Positions 37,027 to 48,480 of a DNA stretch of 64,000 nucleotides are shown piece after piece. The stretch comes from Phyto melanocephala (lineage: Eukaryota > Arthropoda > Insecta > Diptera > Rhinophoridae). The translations under genes were made by a program, and so were the position numbers. The notes beneath the pieces are model-generated. The model was given only the letters and a program-made list of their open reading frames with translations. It did no database searches and was not told the origin of the DNA. Location of the stretch: positions 40,834,473 through 40,898,472 of the forward strand of contig OW799233.1 in NCBI GenBank assembly GCA_941918925.1, in the 5' to 3' direction. Every line of letters starts with the position of its first letter. The first letter of the stretch is position 1.

Positions 37027-37817
37027 TGAGTATACATACATACTTGTAGCTTTACATTTGTAAATTATGCTTCAGTTATTTTTATTGTTTTTTTTTTCTT
37101 TTTTATAAGAGAAAACTAAAATAACAACAACTTTATATGTAGAGCATAAAAATGTTTGGCTAGAAACAGGCACAAATTAAACAAGGATTTCGGTTAAGCC
37201 ACATTTCAGTTACATTTATGGTTGTAGAAAATTCTTTAGAGTTGGATTGTCGAAATATTTTCAGCAAAAAATCGTTCAACTGTTTGTTTGCTTGTGACTT
37301 ATGTACCTCGTTTGCTATCTCAAGCAAACCTACACACGTTCATACAGAGTATGTACCAGGGAATGACAACGATTACAACTTCGGATATACATTGAGTATT
37401 ATTAGCAAAACATGTATAAGTGCGTACGGTTACAGCTAAAAAAATTACTCTATTCGTACATACTTGTTTGATGTTCGGCATAAGTATATACAAGTAACCG
37501 AAATCTAAGTATTTTTCGCATAAATACTCTATATTGTACACAGTACAACAAATTGGACTTAAGTACTTAAGTGTTATCGATTATCCGTAAAAAAAAGCGA
37601 GTAAAATGAGTAACCGTTTTTACAATTCAAGCGAGAGCATCAAGTAGAAATTTTGCATGCGTTTTGATTTAGTAAAAATGCACTTGCTTGGGTTATGAAA
37701 ACAGCACAACCATTATGGTACAAACTCACACATACATAAACATTATTGTTATACATTTATTTGTTGTTTTTTTTATGATCGTTTGTGTGTATACGGCTTA
37801 GCAGCCGTAGTTGCTAG
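37027..37817. other. Non-coding stretch, no gene seen
   Basis: Unique AT-rich sequence with short palindromes such as ACTTAAGTACTTAAGT near 37558. Possibly part of a diverged repeat related to 40255-40470 (shared GTACCAG/GTACATACCAG and CTTCGG words). Confidence 0.4.
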
Positions 37818-38547
37818 CAGGGATGCCACAAAAAATATTATTCCTAAAAAATTTGTCAAAAAATGCACTAAAATCTACCAAAAACACATAAAAAGCACAC
37901 AAAAGCACATAATTTTTCTAAATACTAACATTTATATTTAAAAAATAAAAACAATAATCAAATGGTAGTAAATGAATATAATTTACCAATTAATATATTA
38001 ATAATTTATATATATTATTTAATTAGTATTTGAAAATATCCAAAATACAGTTTTGTTTACATCAATATTTAAAGAAAAGTGTCACTAAGCAAAAGTATAT
38101 GCCACTACTTTGGTAATTTATTCGAATCATAATTAATTTCCTATATAAGTATTGATATAATGGGAATATATGTCCTGACTTAACTTTTATTTAGAATATA
38201 TGGCTTAAGATATCAAAATTCAAGGCATTTCTACATATTTCCTTACAGCGTTTGTTTTCTTTATTTTGTAAAATATTTTCATTGACATTAAAAGTTATCT
38301 ACTATAAATTCATGTTTCAAGTTTATATGATAAGCTATTTAACATGTAACTTTTATAAAAAAATAAGACGCTTAAATGGAAATATGATTTTTAGTTAAAA
38401 TGTTTATTGGCGAATTATTTGAACTTTGTGTTTTACCAATAAAAATATTGTTCTACTAAAAATTAAACATAACAAAGCAAACAAATTCACAAAATTAAAA
38501 AAATTTATACCATAAAAATATCCAGTTTAATTAAACTGGCATCCCTG
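37818..38547. mobile_element. hAT-type MITE, 730 bp, with 8-bp target duplication
   Basis: Terminal CAGGGATGCCA and TGGCATCCCTG are perfect 11-bp inverted repeats beginning with CAGGG, as in hAT elements. The direct duplication GTTGCTAG occurs on both sides (37810-37817 and 38548-38555), the 8 bp expected of hAT transposases. Interior AT-rich without coding capacity, so non-autonomous. Confidence 0.9.
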
Positions 38548-38636
38548 GTTGCTAGATGAATTATGGACAGAGACATTTTTTTATGATTTTTAATTTAGGG
38601 GTTGATGAAACAACGACATGCGTTATTTTTTTAGCA

Positions 38637-39036
38637 ATACCCAGCGAGCATGTGGGATTTATTTTAAATTTATAAAAAAGAAAAAAATCTTATATTAAGA
38701 TATATTTATTAGTTTTAACAGATATATTTGTTGTTTATTGTTTTTCTTATTAACTTTTTTTAGATATTTTAAGTCCGTCAAGAAAAAATTATATGGTTTT
38801 TGTTTGTTTTTCTTTATTAGTTTTCCAAAAAACAAAAACAGAATATCGTTTATTTCTGCGGGAGAATAATAATCAGATAATAGCATTATGTTTATTTACT
38901 TATAAATAACTAAATATTTAGTGGTTGATTAAAACCTTTTAAAATTGATTTGTCTCGTTATACAGCTTAAAATATTAGCTTAGAATGTATAACACGGCAT
39001 AATACTTTAATATTTGTGTTCTTGTTTGCTGGGTAT
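38637..39036. mobile_element. Candidate MITE with CCCAGC termini
   Basis: ATACCCAGCGAGCA at the left and TTGCTGGGTAT at the right pair as short inverted ends. Interior AT-rich. The pairing is short, so tentative. Confidence 0.35.
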
Positions 39037-39083
39037 CAGGTATTTTACAGAAATAATTACACTCTCTTTGTTGTGTTCCTATC

Positions 39084-39382
39084 CAGCGTTGTCAACTTTG
39101 GCTTTATGCAATATTATTTGTGCTTTTTAAAATTTTTGTCGCGCAAAAAATTTGAGTCAGTGCTCGATGTGATTTCTCAAATTCTTTAGTGCATTCTTTT
39201 TCTTATCGAAATAAAAATACTAAATTCAAATAAAGAACAATTTTTGCAAGGTAAATTTCTTACGAAACAACGCAACAAAAATGAGAAGAAAATTCAAAAT
39301 TTTAAACTTTACGCATATTCTTAAAAATCAAAAGTTTTTTCCTGTTTTGATGTTTTTTGAATCTTAAAGTTGACAACACTTG
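39084..39382. mobile_element. Candidate MITE with GTTGTCAAC termini
   Basis: CAGCGTTGTCAACTTT at the left and AAAGTTGACAACACTTG at the right are near-perfect inverted ends about 300 bp apart. No coding capacity; no clear target duplication. Confidence 0.55.
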
Positions 39383-40900
39383 TGATGTAATAAAACCTCT
39401 CACTTCACGATGAGAAGTAGATTTTTATACATAAAAAGCAGGGATGGAAAGGTTAATATCTGACTTTGAATACAATTTATGGTAATAATTATTCATACTC
39501 TCAAATCTCACTGTGTGAACACAAATTCGATTTCAAAATAAAGTTTTAAAAATGTTTCAATGAATGTTTCATTATGTGGTCCAGAACATAAAAACATTTA
39601 CAGGTTTTTTCTGGCATTAATATATTTGGGTCAGATAGGCTGTCATCACTACCTGTATAAGAGCACCCTTTTTAATGATGGATTTTCCCTGGAAATTTGT
39701 GTTTTTTTCAATAATTAAGGTCAAAATTCTTACAGATTTTTTCCTAACAAAAAGCAATGTAAATACATATGTAATTATATAAATAGTAAATCCAAATAAA
39801 AAATACATTGTTAAATACATATATATTGCCAGTATCAATTCAACTAAATTTTCACTTTTATTTTCTTTAATTTTTACTTATCTTTTTCTGCTTTTATATC
39901 AAAATAATTTTTTTTAAGTTGATAAGCCATACAAATTTCAGGTATAACAGTTGCGTTTCTTAATACTAAAAATAAATAATAAATATAAGTAGATTTATTT
40001 TTATTTAAAGAAAACATTTTATTATTATGTGTTAGCTCGTTGCTTATTTAAATTAATAAGCAATATAAATTATGTTATATATATTTACTTTACAAATAGT
40101 TCCAGCCCTGACCAATTTTCTTTTTGTTTGATAAAAAAAATGAAAGAGCAGAATAAAGCACTTTTACTTGTGTTTTACTTGTTTTTTTGTTCAAAAGTAC
40201 TTATAAGTATGTCGCAATACTTATAAGTATTTTGCCAATACTTATAAGTAATTTGTTTTCGCACATGTATATCCGAATAATACGTATGTATAGAGAGTAT
40301 TTTTGAAAATAAGTAATAAATATACTCGTAACCGTAGCAATTCATGCATGTACGAGTAGCTATTTTCTGTGATAAATGCATGGTTATACTTATAACCGAA
40401 AAAGATAAGAAATTATTCGAGTTATTTTTTTTTCGGATAACCGAAGTCAGACTCTGGTATGTACTACGTACAGTAGTTTGCTTTTTGTCGTTTCAGCTGT
40501 TTTCATCTTCATTCATGTGATGATTCTAATGATGATGAGTGTTTGTTCAAAATTAATAAATTCAGTATTAAAACTGGAAAAAATTGTGTAAAAACGGTTG
40601 CATGTTTTTTATCAGTTGGTCGTTTTCTTGTTGTTGCGTTTTGTTTCAATATTGCATGCCTAGGAGAATTTTGAGATTTTGTTAAATTGTTTTCTAAAAT
40701 ACTTCCTGTTTTAATGGCTCATCATCAACAGGCCAGACGGGAATACTGAAGAAAACAGTTTAGTATTTGAACAAAACGCTTCAAGCTTAAAATAACTGGA
40801 AAATAAAAACCAAGTAGGTAAAATATAAAATAAAAATTCTCAAATCATATAATACACAGCGTTACACTCAAATTATTACAATTAATTCATTTATTCTATA
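39383..40900. other. AT-rich non-coding stretch with palindrome cluster
   Basis: Holds the repeated palindrome at 40196-40252 and otherwise unique AT-rich sequence. No gene. Confidence 0.5.
40196..40252. repeat. Three spaced copies of palindrome TACTTATAAGTA
   Basis: TACTTATAAGTA occurs three times within about 55 bp at a spacing of about 20 bp. Confidence 0.85.
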
Positions 40901-41887
40901 CTAGAAAAGCCCGGCGCGCGTTGCTACGCCCGTTAATGAATATAAATGCATTCTGGATTTAAATTGAATATCAAGTGCAAAAAGCTAAAAATTATAACTT
41001 TTTTAATGGGGTGGAACTGCCCACTTTTCAAATCACGAAACTGTATAGTTATGACAGCTCAATATGTGTGCAAAATATCAGAAAAATCGGTGAAGTTCAA
41101 GTAGCTGAAAATGGTAATTTATTTCTTATGGGGGTGACACAACCCAATTTTCTAATCACGAAATTGTAAAGTCATAAAAACTCAATATGTGTACAAAGTT
41201 TCACAAAAATCGGTCCAGAGGAAGTACCGCAAAATTATATCTTTTTTTATGGGCGTGGCCCTGTCCACTTTTCTAATCACGAAATTGTATAACCATGAGA
41301 CTTCAATATGTGTGTGAAAAGTTTTAGAAAAATCGATGAAGTTTAAGTAGCTGAAAATAATAACTTTTTTTAAGGGCGTGGCACTGCCTACTTTTCTAAT
41401 CACGAAATTGTAAAGTCATGACAGCTCAATATGTGTGCACAGTTTCAGAGAAATCGGTCCAGTGGAAGTACCTAAAAATTATAAATTTTTTTATGGGCGT
41501 GGCCCTGCCCACTTTTCTAATCACGAAATTATAAAGTCATGACAGCTCAATATGTGTGCAAAGTTTCAGAAAAATCAGTCCAGTCCAAGTACCTCAAAAT
41601 TAAAACTTTTTTATGGGCGTGGCCCCGGCCACTTTTCTAATCACGAAATTATTTTATCATGAGAGCTCGATATGTGTGCAAAGTTTCAGAAAAATCGCCC
41701 ATGTGCAAGTAGCTTAAAATTATAACTAATTTTTATAGGCGTGGCCCCGCCCACTTTTTTCCACCCATAAACACTCCTTGGTATGTTTACAACAACTTAT
41801 CAAAGTTTGAGCCCGATCGGTTTTACAGTTTCGGAGTCTATAGCTAACACACACACACACACAGAGTTTCACTTTTATATATATAGA
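40901..41887 (-). mobile_element. Non-autonomous Helitron, family A copy 4 (longest)
   Basis: Minus-strand copy with TCTATATATATAAAAGTG at 41887 and a CTAG end at 40901; flanks are A and T on its strand. Seven tandem units of about 120 bp (GC-rich words near 41003, 41128, 41250, 41373, 41493, 41613 and 41739), two more than the copies at 5724 and 12373. No coding capacity. Confidence 0.85.
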
Positions 41888-41964
41888 TAACAGTACGCGA
41901 CAGTACGCGAGAGTGATATATGAAAAGTTAAAAAAAACTAGAACTAAAACTAAAACGATGTAAA

Positions 41965-42610
41965 ATTTGATTTTTGCTACTGATCGCGAGAGTATGGCAA
42001 ATGAGTCGTCAACCTAGAATCTTGAAAATCAACATTATCATTGATCATTAATGACCATCGGATATGCTACCAAACATATTTTATATTGTGTATAAGATTG
42101 TTATATTTAGTGTAATTTTTATTGTTAATATTTATAAAAAAAACTCTGTATTAAGGTTAGTGTTAATTTCCTATTTTTCTTTTGTTTTTTTTTTTTATAA
42201 ATAATGATGTTATTGTAACGCGATAATGAACATGATTATGTTGGCTTAATTTTATAAAGGTGTGGAAATTATGGGAAGGCAAGTGAAGCAAGAAGTCAAA
42301 TGGAATGTGAGTTGCTGGAAAAATTTTCATGGAATTCATCGCGACTAAGTTGGGAGGGCATTGTGGGACTAACATCTGTCTCTGAAGGTTGCTAAGGAGG
42401 TACAATTGGAAATTTTTTTTCTTTTTGTTTTATTATTTCAGTAAGTTTTATGAGCGGATTCGCTGCCGGCGAAAAGGGTTGGAACCATCCTGAGAAAATA
42501 ATTTAGCCGGAATCCTCGCTGCGCATAACCGGTCCGTAACAGAAATGGCCGTGGCGCGCATTCAGCCGATATTTTACTCCACATATAATTGTCATAGATT
42601 CTTCTATCAT
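41965..42610 (+). mobile_element. B1 fragment interrupted by ~460 bp of other sequence
   Basis: 41965-42080 matches the B1 segment GAGAGTATGGCAAA...CAACATTATCATTG...GACCATCGGAT, and 42540-42610 resumes with CAGCCGATATTTTACTCCA and ATAATTGTCATA, where uninterrupted copies continue directly. The piece 42081-42540 between them is not B1 and is not recognised. Confidence 0.55.
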
Positions 42611-44513
42611 AATAAAAAACATTAAAATAATTCTCTGCAACCTTTTTGTTTTCTTTAAAAATAAATTCGTATTGTAGAATACGGTTGTGAGTAACTTCCA
42701 CCAGGTTTGATTTACTTAAGGTCATAACATTTGTAAGACAGTATTATAGCCCAACTTAAACAAGAGCGGTGAGCGTCAGGCGTTGCCATTTTGCATTATT
42801 TTGTTATTTTGTTTTGACTCTTAAGTGGATTTATATAAATGTTTAGGGTCCATTAAGTAAAAAAATCGTAAACGTTTTGGATTTACAATTCCCTGCATTT
42901 AACTTGTAAATAGATTTTATATTGTTCACCATAGAATATTTAATAATTTTACTGAAAAATATCTTGACGCTAACAAAACAAAAAGCCACAACTAAAACAT
43001 AATCTAGCTGTAAAGTGTGAGGCACTGTTACGAATTACTCATTTTAAAAATGTGCAACAGCAAAAAATAAACAAAAACAAACACAAAGTTAGTCTGCCAC
43101 TTAAACAGCAACAACTGATAGGGTAATACTTTGGATTAGCATTAGTTATTTTAATTTATAAATATTTGTTAAACAAAAACTAAAACAATAAAAAAAAATT
43201 TTGCAATTTCTCAACAGTAATTAAAATTAATCAATTGGAAATGTTAGTTGCAAACAATTGTATGCATGAATGTGTTGGTAAATAAGATGAAAACAAAAGA
43301 AAAAATATTTTAAAAATTTATAAGAAAAATTAAAAATAAAAACTTATTAAAGCGTAATTCATACAACGTTAGTACTAGGAGCTAAAAATTGTAATTCATT
43401 CCCTGGTTGAGTTTGTACGGCTATGACGTTAAATATTGTTTCATAGGAAGCAAATACAAACAAACAAAAAAAAACTACATGAATATGCAATAATGCAAAA
43501 ATAACAAATTGCACGAAATGCGAATAAAAATATAATAGCGAAATTTATGTAGAGAAAAAAGAAAACTAAATGAATTAATAATATTTGAATTTAAAAGAGT
43601 TAAGAAACGAACTTGATGTGCAATGATAAAGAAATTTGCTAACAATTCCGATAAATTATTTCTTTTTTCTACATGTGTAAAAATTTTTAACTTAAATTAT
43701 TTTTATTAAGATCTAGTCATTAATTATGTTAAGGAAATGTCGATCGTAAAATAGAGTTGATGGACTTGATCAACTATTGACCAAATACCCCAAACAATGC
43801 TCTGTGCAGATGATTTGCAATCCAGTTATGGCCTCAGAGCTATCGATGAGGTAGATCTTTTGGGATTAAATGAAGACAATGCAACCGTAGTTTATGTAAT
43901 AAATTTTAATTTTATCGTACGCATTAGCTGTAATGCCATCAGACATATATACAGGTTGTGGATAATAGAACGCTCAGCAGAGGTGTTGAGTAGATGTGAC
44001 TAATAAAAATAAGGCAGTCGCAAAAAATTCCAGTTGATTTTGATTCTCGGACTAAATATCCTAGTTGCCAGTGATCCTCAGAGCGTCGGGTTGAACAAAT
44101 GGCGGTAGCAAATAGCCCTCCATATAGAAGTGTGTAGTATGCTTTTGTCGGAAACACTGGTACTAGAATGAGATGCGATTGACCAATTCACAGTCGGCTT
44201 TACATATAAATAATTATAAAACGAATCAAGTTTTCCACTGTTTCATACTAGAACTATTAAAACAAATATTTATAGTAATTTTATTTTATATTTTTGTTAC
44301 TATTTAGTAGATTGCCACATTAAAAATTAAGTAAAAAAAATCATTAAAACTTACCTTGCTCCAACCGATTATTTTTGGATCACGTTAGCCTTTAATATTT
44401 TTTTTAAATATAACTTTGCATGACTCATTCATTTACAATCCTTATGTGAGTTAAAATCGACACAAAAGAAAAAGCACGTTAAAAAAATAATTCAGACTTT
44501 TCAAAAGTATCCA
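42611..44513. other. Non-coding stretch with one GC-richer block
   Basis: AT-rich unique sequence. The block 43790-44170 is noticeably more balanced in composition with open stretches on both strands (43797-44003 plus, 43939-44157 minus), but neither matches a family I know and no splice signals decide. Confidence 0.45.
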
Positions 44514-44808
44514 ATATGAACGACAAAAAAATTTTACAAAAATCTGTTTTAGAAGCCATTAAATAGTATAACAAAGACTAACAAAACACTAAAAGAAAAT
44601 CTGGTTCTGGAAAAAAACAGGTCTTTGGAATGCGGACAAGGCAGAAGAAGTCAAACAACTATTTCTAAGAGAACCAAAGAATTCTTTTAGAAAAGCAGCT
44701 AGTAATGTTAAATGTTTTGATTCCTTTATACACAGAGCTAAGTCTTAAATCGTATACAGTTAAGAAAGTTAAAGAAGAATGAACAAATTATAGTCAAATT
44801 TTAATACA
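44514..44808 (+). pseudogene. N-terminal part of a mariner/Tc1-type transposase
   Basis: Starts MNDKKILQKSVLEAIK; across frameshifts the reading shows KSGSGKKQ, an LREPKNSFRKAAS stretch and SYTVKKVKEE, the helix-turn-helix DNA-binding region and linker of a transposase in the IS630-Tc1-mariner group. It is cut at 44808 by B1 copy 5; the catalytic part of the same type continues at 47831. Dead: several stops and frameshifts. Confidence 0.7.
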
Positions 44809-45552
44809 ACAAGTAAGAGCACTATATTCGGCTGTGCCGAATCTTTTATACCCACCACCAATTTTGTGTACATTTAAAGCACAATATTTATTATTTTGTT
44901 AATCATTATGGAATAATCTCTTTATAATAAAATATGTATCACTTTCTTTGTAGAGGGTGGTTAAATTTTAAGGGCCGATGTTGAAGGTGAACTACACCTA
45001 GTCTTTAGATTTGTTTTCTGCATTTCACTTGACTTTTCTCAATCTCAAACTTACTCAATTTGATCCGTAGAAAGATACGCAAATGAGCCACTCTTTAAAG
45101 TTATTCAGGTTTTTTATAAAAATGGGCGTTCAAATCAAAATGCATTTTGTGCACTTCGTAATTCTTTTGATCAACAAATCAAATGATCATTCAAATTCAT
45201 CCACAATCGGGAGAATTGTAAAAAATATTTAAATTTCTTAGTTCGTTGAATGGGAACCACTGCTGGTTTTTGCGATAGTGTGGCAAAAGAGCAGTCAACC
45301 TCGACTCATCATTATGCCCAACAATTGAGCATCAACATTGTCATTGAAAATTTGGACCATCAGATAGAGGAGTGGCGCCAAGGATGGGGGGGGGGGGCCA
45401 TTTGGCCGATATTTTGTTAAATACATAATTGAACCGTACAAATATTATCATTATAAAAAGAAGTAATAATAATATCCTAAATAATTTGTGTTTTATTTAA
45501 ATTCAACATCGGTCCTTAAAATTTAACCACCCTTTATAACTTCGATATGCTA

Positions 45553-47143
45553 CTAAAATGCTTTTGTAAATGTAGTCTTTCAATGAAAGTGGGCGTTAAA
45601 GTAGGCGTGTCAATAAAGTTTGTGCTAATAAATACAACTTAGATATTTCAATATAGTCCTTTATTTTCCCAAAAACTTTGTCAATAGATTACATGGATTT
45701 ATATAGGAGGTAGGCGTTAAAGTGAGCGTGTCACCTAAACTTTCTGGCACAACAATAAAATTGATTAGAAGGATATACGTAGCAAATTTGATCATCATAC
45801 CTCTAATTTTGGCGGTTTTATGAGCTTTTAAATTTCATTAGCTGTATATAACGTGAAAAGTTGGCGATATAGTAGGCGTGTCAAAGTTATTTTTGCGAAT
45901 GAGTACAACTTAGGTGTTTCAATATAGCCCTTTATTATTCCAAAATCTTTATTAGTGGAGAAATTATATGAATTTTAGTTAAAACGTTATATGGGAGGTG
46001 GGCGTAAAAGTGGGCGTGGCACCGTAATTTTCTGGCACAGTAATGATATTGCCTAGGGGGATGTAGGTAGCAAATTTTGTCATCATACCTCTGATTTTGG
46101 CGGTTTTATGAGCTTTTAAATTTCATTAACGGTAGATAACGTGAAAAGTGGGCGTTATAGTAGGCGTGTCAAAGTTATTTTTGCGAATGAGTACAACTTA
46201 GGTGTTTCAATATAGCCCTTTATTATTCCAAAATCTTTATTAGTGGAGAAATTATATGAATTTTAGTTAAAACGTTATATGGGAGGTGGGCGTAAAAGTG
46301 GGCGTGGCACCTTAACTTTTTGGCACAACAATAACATTGATTAGAAGGATATACGTAGCAAATTTGATCATCATACCTCTAATTTTGGCGGTTTTATGAG
46401 CTTTTAAATTTCATTAGCTGTATATAACGTGAAAAGTTGGCGATATAGTAGGCGTGTCAAAGTTATTTTTGCGAATGAGTACAACTTAGGTGTTTCAATA
46501 TAGCCCTTTATTATTCCAAAATCTTTATTAGTGGAGAAATTATATGAATTTTAGTTAAAACGTTATATGGGAGGTGGGCGTAAAAGTGGGCGTGGCACCG
46601 TAATTTTCTGGCACAGTAATGATATTGCCTAGGGGGATGTAGGTAGCAAATTTTGTCATCATACCTCTGATTTTGGCGGTTTTATGAGCTTTTAAATTTC
46701 ATTAACGGTAGATAACGTGAAAAGTGGGCGTTATAGTAGGCGTGTCAAAGTTATTTTTGCGAATGAGTACAACTTAGGTGTTTCAATATAGCCCTTTATT
46801 ATTCCAAAATCTTTATTAGTGGAGAAATTATATGAATTTTAGTTAAAACGTTATATGGGAGGTGGGCGTAAAAGTGGGCGTGGCACCTTAATTTTCTGGC
46901 ACAGTAATGATATTGCCTAGAGGGATGGAGGTAGCAAATTTTATCATCATACCTCTAATTTTGGCGGTTTTATGAGCTTTTAAATTTCATTAACGGTAGA
47001 TAACGTGAAAAGTGGGCGTTATAGTAGGCGTGTCAAAGTTATTTTTACGAATGAGTACAACTTAGGTGTTTCAATATAGCCCTTTATTATTCCAAAATAT
47101 TTATTTATAGAGAAATTATATGAATTTTAGGTAAAACGTTATA
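45553..47143 (+). repeat. 288-bp tandem array with 576-bp higher-order repeat
   Basis: Equivalent points (GCTGTATATA or ACGGTAGATA) fall at 45841, 46129, 46417, 46705 and 46993, exactly 288 bp apart. Two monomer types alternate: A (45841, 46417) and B (46129, 46705), then a slightly diverged B (46993). The A+B dimer is repeated with near-perfect identity, so a 576-bp block was duplicated recently. A diverged unit precedes at about 45553. Each unit has GTGGGCGTAAAAGTGGGCGT. Confidence 0.92.
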
Positions 47144-47635
47144 TGGGAGGTGGGCGTAAAAGTGGGCGTGGCACATTGATTTTCCGTCACAAAAAAGCGC
47201 CTCACCAAAAAGCAAAGTGTGCAAAATTTCAGAGTCGTACATTCAATTTTGTTGCTTTTATGACGTTTTTGTTTTTAAATATACCGAAAAATACACTGTG
47301 CGGTATAAATTTTCGTACGTTTTGATCGATAACTCTTTTCCTAATTCATAGATTTAAGCGATTTTCAGGGAAAAATATTCTTTTGACTCGATAAATATAT
47401 ATTCGAAGTTTCATGACTCTACGTTAATGCGTCTGGACACAAATCCATTTTATTCGATGTGCGAAGGACACCGTTTTTTCGACCTACTCTTGCTTTCCGA
47501 GCTATAACTCTCTTCCTAATATTCCGATATAGCCCATTTTCAATACCAAACAAACCTTGTCTATAAGAAAGATTCTGGCAAAATTTGAGCCCCCTAGCTT
47601 TTTCGGTGCGACCTCTATCGTGCTTTCAACAGACG

Positions 47636-47696
47636 GACAGACGGACAGACGGACAGACGGACAGACGGACAGACGGACAGACGGACGGACATAGCT
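47636..47696 (+). repeat. (GACGGACA)n GTCY microsatellite
   Basis: About seven repeats in B1 copy 5, versus two or three in copies 1 and 2. Confidence 0.9.
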
Positions 47697-47830
47697 AGAT
47701 CGTCATCAAATCAAACCCTGATTCAGAATATATATACTTTATGGGGTCTAAAATGGATATTTCGATGTGTTACAAACGGAATGACAAAATGAATATACCC
47801 CCACCATTTTTTTGGTGGCGGGTATAAAAA

Positions 47831-48480
47831 ATACAATGCTGTTAGATGGATGTTGATATTTATGTATTGACAGGATCTTGACAACTTCCGGGTTAAGAAC
47901 TTTATGTAGTAAATGATCGAGTTAATATTCAAGAATAATATCGCATAAAACCAATCAAGAAAATTACTCCAGAAGTTCAATGATAAACACAGGCATATTT
48001 ATATGGAAGCTGGTGGCACTGGACGCTTAACTAGAACTGGCCACTCTTTAAAGCAACTATGTGTGCTTTAATACGGACGAGTACTGACATAGTTGTAACA
48101 AGCGAAATGACTTTGGACGAAAAGTAACGGAGCAACGGACATTTTTAGAACAAGAAACAGGTTTGGACTACGAAGCACAAAGACGATACTTAAATTAAAA
48201 AAAATAAATGTTTAATTCATTAAAATTAAACCAAAAGCGATTTGACATCATTCTACTACTATGGAGAAAAGGCACTTGAGTAGTATTCAAACAATAATGT
48301 AAATTTTGTACCATGGGAGCCAAATCCACCCAACTATCCAAAACTTCGACCTGTGGAAAGGGATAAGTCTCTTGTGAAAAACGAATTATAGAACACAGAC
48401 ATGTTCGACTTTAAGCTCAAGTTGATCAGCTCGAACATATTTGTAATGGAATAAATTATGAATATTTGAATAAATTTCAG
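47831..48480 (+). pseudogene. C-terminal part of the split mariner/Tc1-type transposase
   Basis: Reading across frameshifts: DVDIYV, QLPG and LYVVNDRVNIQE (first catalytic Asp region, about 47845-47945), then near 48300 FVPWEPNPPNYPKLRPVERD, matching the NPPNCP-LRPIE-box that carries the last acidic residue in this transposase group, and SLVKNEL. It continues the reading begun at 44514, with B1 copy 5 in between. Dead. Confidence 0.72.

Larger units (their letters stand above)
44809..47830 (+). mobile_element. DINE-1/mini-me-like element, family B1 copy 5 (3 kb, expanded)
   Basis: Most complete copy: ACAAGTAAGAGCACTATATT at 44809, hairpin ATTCGGC-TGT-GCCGAAT, TTTTATACCCACCACCA; right side with a long (GACGGACA)n tract, ATATATACTTTATGGGGTC core, fold CCACCATTTTTTTGGTGG and GGGTATAAAAA end. 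Longer than the other copies because of an internal 288-bp tandem array. The open stretch at 47143-47325 is part of the repeat and not a gene. It splits the transposase at 44514/47831. Confidence 0.82.

Noticed and set aside
43797..44157. Possible host exon in a GC-richer block
   Set aside because: Open on both strands but no start, splice site or recognisable motif; left as unassigned.
47143..47325. 60-residue ORF starting MGGGRKSGRG
   Set aside because: It lies wholly inside the B1 repeat and is not kept open in other copies.
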